The position numbers and the translations under genes are program-made. Source: Anderseniella sp963700735 (GTDB lineage Bacteria; Pseudomonadota; Alphaproteobacteria; Rhizobiales; Aestuariivirgaceae). From it: a stretch of DNA of 64,000 nt. How positions within the stretch are numbered: position 1 is the first letter of the stretch; every line of letters begins with the position of its first letter. Positions 53,967-64,000 of the stretch are shown here, piece after piece. Location: NCBI GenBank assembly GCA_963700735.1, contig CAVOYR010000004.1, forward strand, positions 186,001 to 250,000, in the 5' to 3' direction. The notes under the pieces were generated by a model. It ran no database searches, was not told the DNA's origin, and worked only from the letters and a program-made list of their open reading frames with translations.

Positions 53967-55601
53967 ATGTTGGGATTGATGCAGGACTGGCCCCTGCTGG
54001 TGCATACGGTTCTTGATCACGCGGCCCGCTGGCACGGCGGCAACGAGATCGTGTCGCGCCGGGTCGAGGGCGACATCGCGCGCATCACCTATGCTGGCCT
54101 GAACGCCCGCGCCCGCGCACTGGCCTCTGCCGCGCAGGACCGGCTGGGGCTGAGGCTGGGTGACGTGGTGTGCACCATGTCGTGGAACGGCTACCGGCAC
54201 CTGGAAACCTGGTACGGCATCATGGGGCTGGGCTGCGTCGTGCACACGCTCAACCCGCGCCTGTTTGCCGACCAGCTCGTCTACGTGATGAACCACGGCG
54301 AGGGCAAATGGGTGTTCCTCGACCTGACGTTCGTGCCGCTGCTCGAAGCTGTGCGCGACAAGTTGCCCAAGGTGAAGGGCTACGTCGTCATGACCGACGG
54401 CGCACACATGCCCGAGACCACACTGGAAAACGTCATCGTGTATGAAGACCTGGTTGCCTCCGGCGACAGCGGTTTCGCCTGGCCCCGCTTCGACGAGAAC
54501 ACCGCCTGCGGCATGTGCTACACCTCCGGCACCACCGGCAACCCGAAGGGCGTGGTCTATTCGCACCGCTCCAACGTGCTGCACGCCATGAGCTCCTGCG
54601 CGGGCGATGCGCTGGGCATTTCCAGCACCGACGTGTGGATGCCGGTCGTGCCGATGTTCCACGCCAATGCCTGGTCACTGGCCTTCTCGGTGCCGATGGG
54701 TGGCGCCAAGATGGTGATGCCCGGCCCGCGCATGGACGGCGAGGCCATCTACGAACTGCTCGACACGGAAAAGGTCACCGCGACGGCAGCCGTGCCGACC
54801 GTGTGGCTCATGCTGTTGCAGTACCTTGAGCAGAACCCCGACCTCAAGCTGCCGCACCTGAAGCGCGTCGTTATCGGCGGGTCGGCCTGCCCGGAAGCCA
54901 TGATGCGGGCGTTCGAGGAGAAGTACGACACCCAGGTCATCCATGCCTGGGGCATGACCGAAATGTCACCGCTGGGCTCGCTCGGCAACCGCAAGGGCGG
55001 ACTCGAGCACCTCAGCGATGCGGAATGGTGGAAGTACAAGCTCAAGCAGGGCCGCCCGCCATATACCGTTGAAATGAAGATCACCGACGACGAGGGCAAG
55101 GACCTGCCGCACGACGGCAAGACCTTTGGCCGGCTGAAGGTGCGTGGCCCTGCCGTGGCCAAGTCCTATGCCAAGGGCGATGGCGCCGATGCCTTCGATG
55201 CGCAAGGCTGGTTCGACACCGGCGACGTCTCGACCCTCGACGAGCACGGCTACATGCAGATCACCGACCGGTCGAAGGACGTGATCAAGTCGGGTGGGGA
55301 ATGGATTTCCTCCATCGACCTTGAAAACGCTGCGGTGGGCTGCCCCGGCGTGGCCGAGGCTGCGGCCATCGGCATGGCCCACCCGAAGTGGGACGAGCGC
55401 CCGCTGCTGGTGGTCGTGAAGAAGAAGGGCGCCGAGGTGACCCGGGAAGCCGTGCTGGCTCACCTTGAAGGCAAGATTGCCAAGTGGTGGATGCCGGACG
55501 ACGTGCAGTTCATCGACGAGATACCGCACACCGCCACCGGCAAGATTTCCAAGCTCACCTTGCGCGAGCAGTTCAAGGATTACGTGCTGCCGACGGCGTG
55601 A
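53967..55601 (+). CDS. Acyl-CoA ligase, DmdB/medium-chain type (ANL superfamily)
   Basis: 544 aa. The start MLGLMQDWPLLVHTVLDHAARWHG resembles DmdB/medium-long-chain acyl-CoA ligases. The ATP/AMP P-loop is YTSGTTGNPKG (about 185-195), with WGMTEMSPLG, DRSKDVIKSGGEWIS and the C-terminal catalytic Lys in TATGKISKLTLRE. It activates a carboxylic acid to its CoA thioester. 3-methylmercaptopropionate is possible given the DmdC- and AcuI-like genes, but fatty or aryl acids are equally so. Confidence 0.9.
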   Translation: MLGLMQDWPLLVHTVLDHAARWHGGNEIVSRRVEGDIARITYAGLNARARALASAAQDRLGLRLGDVVCTMSWNGYRHLETWYGIMGLGCVVHTLNPRLFADQLVYVMNHGEGKWVFLDLTFVPLLEAVRDKLPKVKGYVVMTDGAHMPETTLENVIVYEDLVASGDSGFAWPRFDENTACGMCYTSGTTGNPKGVVYSHRSNVLHAMSSCAGDALGISSTDVWMPVVPMFHANAWSLAFSVPMGGAKMVMPGPRMDGEAIYELLDTEKVTATAAVPTVWLMLLQYLEQNPDLKLPHLKRVVIGGSACPEAMMRAFEEKYDTQVIHAWGMTEMSPLGSLGNRKGGLEHLSDAEWWKYKLKQGRPPYTVEMKITDDEGKDLPHDGKTFGRLKVRGPAVAKSYAKGDGADAFDAQGWFDTGDVSTLDEHGYMQITDRSKDVIKSGGEWISSIDLENAAVGCPGVAEAAAIGMAHPKWDERPLLVVVKKKGAEVTREAVLAHLEGKIAKWWMPDDVQFIDEIPHTATGKISKLTLREQFKDYVLPTA

Positions 55602-55767
55602 TCAGGCTGTCGAACAGGGCGGTTGCCTTGTTGAACTTGTCCCGGCATCCGGTGTTGCAGAACCCGACGACATGGCCCCGGTAGAGTGTGAGGGCTTCGG
55701 CCACGATGGGGTTGCCCGACCACGGGCACGTCTGGTTCACGGCGTCATTCAGCGAAAGGTCAGTCAT
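55573..55767 (-). CDS. Small Cys-containing (YHS/TRASH-like) protein
   Basis: 64 aa from ATG 55767. CPWSGNP...YRGHVVGFCNTGCRDKF has a C-x(n)-C-x3-C spacing like small YHS/TRASH metal-binding domains. It overlaps the 3' end of the acyl-CoA ligase by 29 bases on the other strand. Probably real because of the motif; function unknown. Confidence 0.65.
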   Translation of the reverse strand: MTDLSLNDAVNQTCPWSGNPIVAEALTLYRGHVVGFCNTGCRDKFNKATALFDSLITPSAARNP

Positions 55768-55884
55768 CTTCGGCGGTCTCCTTCTGGTTTGTTGCCGGGT
55801 TGACACTAGCCGCGACGCGGGTTGAGTTGTTCCGGCCAGTTTCCGGTTGGACCGGTTGTTTTCCGGTCAGGAGGCAAGACGCGA

Positions 55885-56319
55885 ATGCCACGCAACATCG
55901 ATGCCACGGACGCCCGCCTGCTCGACCTGCTGGAGCGCGACGGGCGCATGCCGTTGAAGGCGCTTGCAGCCGACGTGGGCCTGTCGACGTCTGCCGTTCA
56001 GGAGCGCATCGCGCGGTTGAAGGCCGACGGCGAACTGCTGGGCTTCACCATAAGGCGGCCAGATCGAGCCGGGGTCACGCGCGCCTTCATCAATGTCACC
56101 ACCAGCGTGCCGAACTGTGCGCGTCTTGCGCCCGGCATTGCGGCCCTGCCGGGGGTCAGGAGCATCGATTCGATCTCCGGCAAGCCCGACATGATCGTCA
56201 GCGTCGAGGTGGAAAGTGCCGAGCGGCTGCAGCACCTGCGCGACAGCATTGCCGCCATGGAGCATGTCAGTGAAGTCGAGTGCAAGGTGTCGATGACGCG
56301 ACGATTCGAGCGGCGTTGA
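55885..56319 (+). CDS. Lrp/AsnC family transcriptional regulator
   Basis: 144 aa from ATG 55885 with AGGAGGC at 55869-55875. The N-terminal HTH is LDLLERDGRMPLKALAADVGLSTSAVQERIARLKADG; the C-terminal part (PGIAALPGVRSIDSISGKPDMIVSVEVES) is the RAM/AsnC ligand domain. It is divergent from the small Cys protein. The target and effector amino acid are unknown. Confidence 0.93.
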   Translation: MPRNIDATDARLLDLLERDGRMPLKALAADVGLSTSAVQERIARLKADGELLGFTIRRPDRAGVTRAFINVTTSVPNCARLAPGIAALPGVRSIDSISGKPDMIVSVEVESAERLQHLRDSIAAMEHVSEVECKVSMTRRFERR

Positions 56320-56327
56320 CTGACAAC

Positions 56328-57269
56328 TCAATCCTGCCTGAGAAACTCGATAACCGGCTTCACGGAAGTGGCAGGCGCCTCTTCCTGCGGTACGTGCCCG
56401 GCCTCCGGCAGCCTGACCAGCCGGGCATCGGGCAGGGCGGCAAGATAGTCGGCCGTATTGCTGATCGGGATCATCTGGTCCTTCTCGCCCCACAGCAGCA
56501 GCGTTGGCGCGGTGATCCGGGCCAGCAGCGGTCCGGGCGGTTGCAGCACCGTCTGGCGCATCCGGGCAAGGATGGCGCCCCGTACCCCCGGTGCCCGCAT
56601 AAGCTCGAAATAACGATCAAGCGTCGCTTCATCCATCTGCGCCGGGTCGGCATACGCAGCCGCGAGGCTTGAGCGCAGGAACCGCTTCGGCAGCACGTAT
56701 TGCCCGGCATCGAGCAGGCGGGATACCTCCGGCGCCTTGCCATACTCGAACCCGTGGCTGGCAAACCCGTCCGGCGACACCAGTACCAGCTTCGACACCC
56801 TCGCCGGGTGGTTGGCGGCAAACAGCCACGCGATGCGCCCGCCCAGCGAACTGCCGATCAGGTTGGCGCGCTCAAGGCCCAGCTTGTCCATCAGCGCCAG
56901 CACCACCTCGACGGTGCGTTCATCGGTGTAGTCGCCGTTGGGGTCCAGCCCGGACAGGGCATTGCCCGGCAGGTCCAGCGTGATGGAGCGGAAGCCGCCG
57001 GCCTGCAGTGCGGCGGCCCAGCCATCCCAGGTTTGCAGGTTGGATGCCGTGCCGTGCAGCATGATCACGGCAGGTGCAGACTTGCTGCCCCGGTCGCGCA
57101 CATGCAGCTTGATGCCCGACACCTCGATCAGGTCATCGGGCTGATCGAGGTACTTCGCCTCCAGCGTGCTGCGCGGCAGGTCCGGCGTCCACGCCCATGC
57201 CCCGGCAATGACCAGTCCGGTGGCGAGCAGCGCGATGATGGTGAGTATCATGCGCCTGGCCCGCCTCAT
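56328..57269 (-). CDS. Membrane-anchored alpha/beta hydrolase
   Basis: 313 aa. A membrane anchor lies at the N-terminus (MILTIIALLATGLVIAGAWAW from residue 7). The oxyanion region is IMLHGTASNLQTW, the nucleophile Ser is in LIGSSLGGRIAW, Asp in LLLWGEKDQMIP, and His in LPEAGHVPQEEAP. Substrate unknown. Its start overlaps the stop of the upstream MBL gene (ATGA), so the two are co-translated. Confidence 0.9.
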   Translation of the reverse strand: MRRARRMILTIIALLATGLVIAGAWAWTPDLPRSTLEAKYLDQPDDLIEVSGIKLHVRDRGSKSAPAVIMLHGTASNLQTWDGWAAALQAGGFRSITLDLPGNALSGLDPNGDYTDERTVEVVLALMDKLGLERANLIGSSLGGRIAWLFAANHPARVSKLVLVSPDGFASHGFEYGKAPEVSRLLDAGQYVLPKRFLRSSLAAAYADPAQMDEATLDRYFELMRAPGVRGAILARMRQTVLQPPGPLLARITAPTLLLWGEKDQMIPISNTADYLAALPDARLVRLPEAGHVPQEEAPATSVKPVIEFLRQD

Positions 57270-58183
57270 GCCGCTTCGTAGTCCGTGTCCAGCGCCAGCG
57301 GTCCGTGCGCGGTGACCAGTTCCTGTTCGATCAGGTGCTCCACGTGGGCCAGCGTGGACAGGGCAGCGGCCCCATGCAGCTTCGGGTCCACGTTGGCATA
57401 AACCTGCCGCACGATTCCCATGATGGTGCGCTCACCGTCCTTCATGCGTTGCAGCACGGCCTTCTCGCGCATTTGCCGGTGGCCGAGAAAGGCGCGCGCG
57501 TAGCGCTGCGGGTCAAGCTTCTCGGGGCCGTGGCCGGGCAGGTACACGCGGTCCTGCTCGCGCGCCATCAGGGTCCGCAGCGACTGGAAGTAATCCGCCA
57601 TGTGGCCATCCGGCGGCGCGATGACAGACGTTGACCACGCCATCACGTGGTCGCCTGAAAACAGCGTGTCTTCCTGCGCCAGCGCGAACGCGAGGTGGTT
57701 GGAACAATGACCCGGCGTGAACACGCCTTCCAGCGACCAGCCATGCCCGTCGATCACGTCGCCATGGCCGATGCTCACATCGGGACTGAATTCATGATCG
57801 CCTGCGGCATCGAGCGTAATGTCGCCGGAGGTGATCGCCTTGGCCACGCGGCCGGAGCCATGCGGGCCATAACCCCAGGTTCTGGCACCCGTGGCCTGCT
57901 GCAATCGCGCCGTCAGCGGCGAGTGATCGCGGTGGGTGTGGGTGATGACGATGTGGGTGACGGTCTCGCCGCGCACCGCGTCGAGCAGGGCAGCCAGATG
58001 GTTCTCGTCCTCCGGGCCGGGATCGATGATGGCAACCTTGCCCCGGCCCACGATGTAGCTGTTGGTGCCCTTGAAGGTGAACGGCCCCGGGTTGTTGCAG
58101 GTCACCCGGCGCACCAGCGGACTCACCTCGACGGCATCGCCATGGGCAGCATCGAAGCTGTGGTTGAAATCGAGGTTACTCAT
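57266..58183 (-). CDS. MBL-fold metallo-hydrolase, LACTB2-like
   Basis: 305 aa. ITHTHRDHSPLT supplies the THxHxDH zinc motif, with ligands later in FTPGHCSNHLAF, FSGDHVMAW and LPGHGPEKL. A C-terminal winged-helix-like region (QMREKAVLQRMKDGERTIMGIVRQVY) is typical of the LACTB2/RNase-like group. It may hydrolyse RNA or thioesters; not known. First gene of a two-gene operon with the alpha/beta hydrolase. Confidence 0.9.
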   Translation of the reverse strand: MSNLDFNHSFDAAHGDAVEVSPLVRRVTCNNPGPFTFKGTNSYIVGRGKVAIIDPGPEDENHLAALLDAVRGETVTHIVITHTHRDHSPLTARLQQATGARTWGYGPHGSGRVAKAITSGDITLDAAGDHEFSPDVSIGHGDVIDGHGWSLEGVFTPGHCSNHLAFALAQEDTLFSGDHVMAWSTSVIAPPDGHMADYFQSLRTLMAREQDRVYLPGHGPEKLDPQRYARAFLGHRQMREKAVLQRMKDGERTIMGIVRQVYANVDPKLHGAAALSTLAHVEHLIEQELVTAHGPLALDTDYEAA

Positions 58184-58281
58184 GTGGACTCAGCACTCAA
58201 GGGCAGTTGCAGGCATGGCCAAAGGCTAATAAAGCTATTTGTCACCATATCAAAGTGCCAACGCAGACAAGGGGTTCCGCC

Positions 58282-58870
58282 ATGCAGTCAGCCGCCGTTT
58301 CCATGCCCACGCTCAGCCAGTCGCTTCTCGGCCAGGGTGGCCGCCTCGGTGCCGTGCGCGCGGTGTTGCTGGCCATTGCAGGCTCGTTGCTGCTGTGGGC
58401 CTCGGCCAAGGTTCAGGTGCCGTTCTGGCCGGTGCCGATGACCATGCAGACCTTCGTGGTGCTGGGACTGGGCGCGGCCTTCGGCTGGCGCCTCGGCATG
58501 GCAACGGTGGCGCTGTACCTGCTGGAAGGCGCGATGGGCCTGCCGGTGTTTGCAGGTTCGCCGGAAAAGGGTATCGGCCTTGCCTACATGGCCGGCCCGA
58601 CCGGCGGTTACCTGGCTGGCTTCGTATTGGCCGCCGGCATTACCGGCTGGCTGGCCGAGCGAGGGCTTGACCGCAACGTGCTGACGATGGGCCTTGCCAT
58701 GCTGGCCGGCACCGTGGCGATCTATGCGCTGGGCCTTGGCTGGCTGGCCACGCTGATCGGGGCGGAAAAGGCCGTCGAGTTCGGCCTCCTGCCGTTCATC
58801 CCCGGCGACATCGCCAAGCTGGCGCTTGCAGCAATCGTGTTTCCCGCTGCCTGGAAAATGCTGAAGCGCA

Positions 58871-58878
<8 letters not shown>
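58282..58878 (+). CDS. bioY: Biotin transporter BioY
   Basis: 198 aa from ATG 58282. About six membrane segments. Family signatures VPFWPVPMTMQTFVVLGLGA, GPTGGYLAGF and PFIPGDIAKL are clear. It is the S-component of an ECF biotin transporter, able to work alone or with BioMN (not in the window). The 3' end overlaps pcaF by 8 bases, linking biotin uptake with a thiolase, an odd pairing. Confidence 0.95.
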
Positions 58879-60076
<1,198 letters not shown>

Positions 60077-60077
60077 C

Positions 60078-61859
60078 CTAAACTTCGTAGCCGAATTTTT
60101 CCGCCCACGGTGCCAGCAACGGCAGCGCCGGCGCCATCTGGTCGGCGTAGCGCCGCCAGCGGCCACTGGCGCTGGTGTAAAGCGGCTGGGTGACCTGGTT
60201 GAAGCTCGGCGTATTGATGCGGCCACGGGTCCTGGCCGTCTCGATATAGTCACGCACGCCATCTTCCCAGTCCAGCGAGAGGAACGGCATCACCGGCGCT
60301 ATCGTTTCGTCAAACGAGGCGATCAGGTCTTCGTAGCGCAGGCTGTGCACCTGCAGCGGCAACACGTCGAGATACTGCTGCCACAGCGAGAACGTCACAT
60401 CATAGAACCGCGCGGCCTGCCCGATCTCCACGAAGTTGGACATGGCCGCGTTCAGCTTGAAGCGCTGCATGAAGCAACTCAGCACGCAATCACACGGGTG
60501 GCGCAGCGCCAGGATGAACTTCGCGCGCGGAAACAGGCGATGAACCAGCCCGGCCTCCAGCATCGACAGTGGCATCTTGTTGACCAGTATATCGGACGTG
60601 TCGCCTTCGGGGCGGTACTGTTCCAGCGCCGACAGGTAAGCCTCCTGCAGGCTGGTCAATTGCGCCGGTGTCAGGCTCGCCAGCGCTTGCGTCTCGTCGC
60701 CCAGCATGTTGCGCACAGCCAGCACAACGGCGCTGGTGACGGGCTGTTCCTCCAGCACCGAGACGCGTGAATGGCTGCGCAGGATTGTGTCCAGCAAGGT
60801 GGTGCCCGAGCGTGGAAACCCCACCAGCAGCACCGGCTCGGCCTGCGAATGCTCACCCTCGTGCGGCGTCCAGCTGGCAAACCACTGAGGCGTGAAGGTG
60901 TCAGCGCGGTTGCGCAAGCGCTGCAAGTAGTTGTCTCGTTCCTGCAGCCGCCCGCCATACCGGTCGAGGCTGACCCGGTTGGCAATCGAGAACTGCTCGA
61001 ATGCCTTCGCCGTCTCGTTCTGCTGGTCCAGCAGCTTGCCCAGCATCTCCGCGTGGGTGGCGGCAAAATCTGCCCCGTGATCCCGGGGTGCCGAAATTGA
61101 CTCCAGCAGGGCCGTTGCCTCTGCCACCTGCTTTTCCTCGCGCAGGATGTGTGCCTTGGCCAGGTGAACCACCGCATTGCTGCTGCCCAATGCCTGCGCA
61201 GCCTGTTCCAGCATCTGTTTCAGGCCTGCCAGGTCGTTGCGCCGCCGCTTGCCGTCGAACAGCACCGCCCACACCCGCTCATCCTTCGGCGTGCGGTTGA
61301 TCAGGTGCCGGGCCAGTTCCTCGGCTTCTTCCTGCTCGTCCTCGCTGGTCAGGCACAGCACCAGCCCGAGCGCTGCGCTGTCATGCTCCGGGTCGATCGC
61401 CAGCACCTGCCGGAAACCCTCGATTGCCCGCTCGAACTGGCTGATTTCCTGAAAGCTGAGCGACAGGTTGAACAGCACGTCCAGGTCCTGCGGTGCCAGT
61501 GACCTTGCCCTTTGCAGCGCGTCGATGGCCTCCTTGTACCGGCCCAGCCGGCGCAGGGCATTGCCGAGGTTGTAATGCGCATCAACCATCTGCGGATCAA
61601 TGCGAATGGCAGCCCGTGCCGCCTTTTCCGCCTCAGCCAGATCGCCTGTCGCTTCGGCCGCAGCAGACAGCACGTTCTGGGCAACTGCCGACACCGGCGC
61701 TGCCTGCGCCACCTGCCGCGCCAGGTGCAGGCTTTGCTGCAACTGGCCGGTCTCATTGAGGTGAACCACTTGGGCCAGCGCGGCGTCCAGTGTCATCTTC
61801 TGTCTGGCCATCAGATCCGCCCGTGAGATGCTTGCGACAAGCGAGTGGTAGCCGATCAT
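60078..61859 (-). CDS. TPR-repeat sulfotransferase
   Basis: 593 aa if started at ATG 61859; MARQKMTLDAALA at ATG 61813 is equally plausible. The N-terminal half has several TPRs (VDAHYNLGNALRRLGRYKEAIDALQRA; DVLFNLSLSFQEISQFERAIEGFRQVLAIDPEHD). The C-terminal half has the PAPS 5'-phosphosulfate loop GFPRSGTTLLDTILRSHS and the 3'-phosphate region FILALRHPCDCVLSCFM. This layout resembles protein tyrosine sulfotransferase-like and TPR-sulfotransferase proteins of alphaproteobacteria. Target unknown. Confidence 0.92.
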   Translation of the reverse strand: MIGYHSLVASISRADLMARQKMTLDAALAQVVHLNETGQLQQSLHLARQVAQAAPVSAVAQNVLSAAAEATGDLAEAEKAARAAIRIDPQMVDAHYNLGNALRRLGRYKEAIDALQRARSLAPQDLDVLFNLSLSFQEISQFERAIEGFRQVLAIDPEHDSAALGLVLCLTSEDEQEEAEELARHLINRTPKDERVWAVLFDGKRRRNDLAGLKQMLEQAAQALGSSNAVVHLAKAHILREEKQVAEATALLESISAPRDHGADFAATHAEMLGKLLDQQNETAKAFEQFSIANRVSLDRYGGRLQERDNYLQRLRNRADTFTPQWFASWTPHEGEHSQAEPVLLVGFPRSGTTLLDTILRSHSRVSVLEEQPVTSAVVLAVRNMLGDETQALASLTPAQLTSLQEAYLSALEQYRPEGDTSDILVNKMPLSMLEAGLVHRLFPRAKFILALRHPCDCVLSCFMQRFKLNAAMSNFVEIGQAARFYDVTFSLWQQYLDVLPLQVHSLRYEDLIASFDETIAPVMPFLSLDWEDGVRDYIETARTRGRINTPSFNQVTQPLYTSASGRWRRYADQMAPALPLLAPWAEKFGYEV

Positions 61860-61952
61860 CGGGATCGGGGAAAGCATTGGCTTCGCTGGACGAATTCGCG
61901 GTTTGGTAAAGGCGTGCGTGGAACTGTTTGGCCTCTGCTTCGTTTCTACTAC

Positions 61953-62195
61953 ATGAAACAGTTCATCAGGATAACCACATTGCCGCTTGCCGCCATTGCG
62001 CTGGTGATAACCGGCGTTGCGGTGTCTCAGGCGCCTGAAGGTGACGAGATGGCCCGCAATGGTGGCCAGACGATCATCCACAAGGATCCTGATGGTGCTT
62101 GGCCGGGCACTCGCCCCCAGGCTGGCCAGAACCGTTACACGACCTATGAATCACCAGCTCGTTCAATGTCCCCGGCTGGTGGGCACTGGATCTGA
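61953..62195 (+). CDS. Small secreted protein, unrecognised
   Basis: 80 aa from ATG 61953. MKQFIRITTLPLAAIALVITGVAVSQA is a signal peptide; the remaining 53 residues (GGQTIIHKDPDGAWPGTRPQAGQNRYTTYES) are polar and Gly/Pro-rich. No family recognised. Confidence 0.55.
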   Translation: MKQFIRITTLPLAAIALVITGVAVSQAPEGDEMARNGGQTIIHKDPDGAWPGTRPQAGQNRYTTYESPARSMSPAGGHWI

Positions 62196-62279
62196 TTGTC
62201 TAAATCTCTGCCGGTTCTGGCAGAAACAGGGTCTTCCAGCTATCGTGCCTGACGGTACTACGGTTTTCATGAGGCCAGC

Positions 62280-64000
62280 TTGTCGAAACGCCCCGTCTCA
62301 TTTCTGATCCTGTTGATCGGGATACTGCTATCCGCTCTGGCAGGTTATACGGCCTACAGCGTTGTCGACGGCAAAAGGTTGCAAACCGACCGGTTTGCGG
62401 CCGAAGCTGTTGTCGAGGATCTGCAAGGCAAGATCATCGTGATCGAAGGTCAACTGCGCGCCCTGCGCGGTTTTTTCACCATCAAGCGCAACGTGACCGA
62501 CGGCGAATTCGAGAATTTCGCGGCCCAACTGGCTCAGCCACCCCATTTGCGCGCACTTCAGCTGGTGCAGTTCGTGAATCCGGGTGGACTGGAGGAATAC
62601 GCCAGGCAGCAGCGCGTGTTCAGGCGCTATCCGTTCAATCCGACCGAACGAAGTGGCGAAGCCGGCGTTGTGGAAGTTTCTGCCGCGCGCAATCACGCCA
62701 TCATCGAATTCATCTATCCGATGGCCGACAACCAGCGGGCGTTGGGTCTTGATATCTCGTCGAACTCCTATGCAACGGATGCCCTGGGTCGGGCGATGAT
62801 GCACGGCAGCGTCGCGACCAGCAATCCGTTCAAACTGGTCCAGAGCCCGGACAAGACAGCGTTCAACATGTTCCTGCCGGTCGCCAGGCGAGATATCGGC
62901 GAACCGGCGCAGGTCACGTTCAATGGCGCGGTGGCAGCGCTTGTTGCCACGGACGAACTGGTAACCGCATCGCAGTCGAACGAGAGCATTATCGCAAGCC
63001 TGACTGACCTTGAAACGGGCGCCGTCATCTACACCTCGTCCATACCGGTGGAGGGCCGTCCCCTCGTGGACTACAAGCTGCAGGTGGGCGACCGCAGCTG
63101 GAATGCCACGATCGCCGTGCCGGCCGGACGTACCAGCGCTGCTGCCGCAATGCTGGTGTTTGGCCTTGGTTCATTGCTGACGCTGGTTGCACTGGGCGCC
63201 TACGAGCAGACCCGATTGCAGGAACGCAACCGGCAGGTCGGTTCGCTGCTTGACCGCAGCGAGCATGCGCGCGCCATTCGCGATGCGGCCTACACGTCGC
63301 TGTTCAATGGCACGGGCACGGCGAACTGCGAAATCGAGGTCGGTACCGGGTTCGTCGTCAAGGCAAACCGCCGGTTGATGGAGGTGACGGGTTTCGAGCC
63401 GAACGAAATCGAAGGGCGTCTGCTGAACGACCTGTTCGACGCGCAGGACCAGCCCGCCGTTGCAACCTTGCTCAACAGCCTGAACCAGGGAGAGCCATTG
63501 CCCGGAGCAACATCGGTTCGCCTGCGCGACAACCAGGGCAGGATCCGCTGGATGCTCGTCAGTGCCGGGGAGCCCATCGAGAACGAGGCAGGCGGCACCA
63601 CGGCCAGCCTCGTCATGCAGGACATTACCTCCGCCAAGGAATCCTCCCAGGCCCGCGATCTGCTGGTGCGCGAGCTGGCCCACCGCGTGCGCAACACCAT
63701 GCAGCTGGTGTCGAGCCTGGCAGACCAGACCGCGGCCCGCTCGGCAAGCGTTGACGATTACCGGCGCAACCTCCAGGCCCGTTTGCGCGCACTGAACGTG
63801 GCCCAGGATGCCCTGTTTGAGGTCAACTGGGGCGCGGTGAAGCTGGATTCACTGGTGGACAAGATCCTGTCGCCGTTTGATGGCAACAAGGCTGACCACC
63901 GCATTACCACCAACATCGCCAGCGTCATGGTGAGCGCACAGCAGGCCCAGATGATCGCCCTGGCGATTCATGAGCTTGCCAGCAACGCGGCGAAGTATGG
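62280..64000 (+). CDS. CHASE-PAS-HWE/HisKA_2 sensor histidine kinase (3' truncated by window edge)
   Basis: Open from TTG 62280 to the window end, about 573 codons. Two membrane segments (FLILLIGILLSALAGYTAY and about residues 281-301, AAAMLVFGLGSLLTLVALGAY) flank a periplasmic CHASE-like domain with GQLRALRGFFTIKRN and LQLVQFVNPG. A PAS domain follows (FEPNEIEGRLLNDLF...RWMLV). The HWE/HisKA_2 kinase part has RELAHRVRNTMQLVSSLA (phospho-acceptor His) and the N-box AIHELASNAAKYG. It probably senses a small extracellular ligand and signals to a response regulator. The TTG start is a best guess. Confidence 0.85.
   Translation, partial: MSKRPVSFLILLIGILLSALAGYTAYSVVDGKRLQTDRFAAEAVVEDLQGKIIVIEGQLRALRGFFTIKRNVTDGEFENFAAQLAQPPHLRALQLVQFVNPGGLEEYARQQRVFRRYPFNPTERSGEAGVVEVSAARNHAIIEFIYPMADNQRALGLDISSNSYATDALGRAMMHGSVATSNPFKLVQSPDKTAFNMFLPVARRDIGEPAQVTFNGAVAALVATDELVTASQSNESIIASLTDLETGAVIYTSSIPVEGRPLVDYKLQVGDRSWNATIAVPAGRTSAAAAMLVFGLGSLLTLVALGAYEQTRLQERNRQVGSLLDRSEHARAIRDAAYTSLFNGTGTANCEIEVGTGFVVKANRRLMEVTGFEPNEIEGRLLNDLFDAQDQPAVATLLNSLNQGEPLPGATSVRLRDNQGRIRWMLVSAGEPIENEAGGTTASLVMQDITSAKESSQARDLLVRELAHRVRNTMQLVSSLADQTAARSASVDDYRRNLQARLRALNVAQDALFEVNWGAVKLDSLVDKILSPFDGNKADHRITTNIASVMVSAQQAQMIALAIHELASNAAKY

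Noticed and set aside
58200..58281. BioR-type operator upstream of bioY
   Set aside because: No TTATCTATAA-like palindrome; only loosely AT-rich sequence.

Overview
The window reads as a chromosomal segment of a GC-rich alphaproteobacterium, most likely of the order Hyphomicrobiales (Rhizobiales). The indications are two-subunit glycyl-tRNA synthetase (glyQ/glyS), a long-chain polyprenyl diphosphate synthase, pyruvate phosphate dikinase, ETF-ubiquinone oxidoreductase, a tlyA/xseB pair, twin-arginine-exported proteins, and palindromic repeats with a CCGGAAAACCGG core that I recall as common in Rhizobiales genomes. I see no phage, transposase, CRISPR array, tRNA or rRNA. Most of it is core metabolism and information processing, with some accessory genes.

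Layout. 1-9.5 kb: the end of a DUF2064 protein, an exported metallo-beta-lactamase-fold enzyme, moaB, a divergent uracil-DNA-glycosylase-like gene and ETF-QO, a secreted Cys-repeat protein, a lytic transglycosylase and a TPR protein. 9.5-25.7 kb: a biosynthesis/translation block (ispE, polyprenyl synthase, DUF2007, tRNA methyltransferase-like, S49 peptidase, glyQ, CDGSH protein, glyS, ppdK, SleB-type hydrolase). A large RTX calcium-binding gene carrying an AT-rich island sits between ispE and the polyprenyl synthase. 25.7-32.3 kb: a Crp-like regulator divergent from a His/Met-rich secreted protein, a nitroreductase, a BCAT-type aminotransferase, a ygfZ-tag-HD operon and acuI. 32.3-33.1 kb: a scar made of hairpin repeats and the stubs of a probable carnitine-degradation operon. 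33.1-47.5 kb: NUDIX, YedK/HMCES, a GNAT protein, an FAD dehydrogenase, tsaC, an acyl-CoA dehydrogenase, methyltransferases, an HDAC-like deacetylase, xseB-tlyA, a HAD dehalogenase, aroC, a histidine phosphatase, fabI and pdxH. 47.5-64 kb: a gene chain with SDR, trans-sulfuration and FG-GAP genes, an EF-hand protein, a class III aminotransferase, an amidase, an acyl-CoA ligase, an Lrp regulator, hydrolases, bioY-pcaF, a TPR sulfotransferase and a CHASE/PAS/HWE sensor kinase that runs off the end.

Six genes (the TPR gene, RTX, tsaC, a methyltransferase, aroC, fabI) are each split by what looks like exactly one extra base. aroC, fabI and tsaC are normally essential or near-essential, so indel errors in the sequence are the simplest explanation. 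I annotate each as one gene across the shift.

The most interesting non-genic signals are: (i) two copies of a hairpin element between the histidine phosphatase gene and fabI with compensating changes in the outer stem, one copy bracketed by a 30-bp duplication of the phosphatase gene's 5' end; (ii) the hairpin/deletion scar at 32.4-32.73 kb; (iii) a nested dyad upstream of the RTX gene. The most interesting protein is a UDG-like protein with substitutions in two family motifs.
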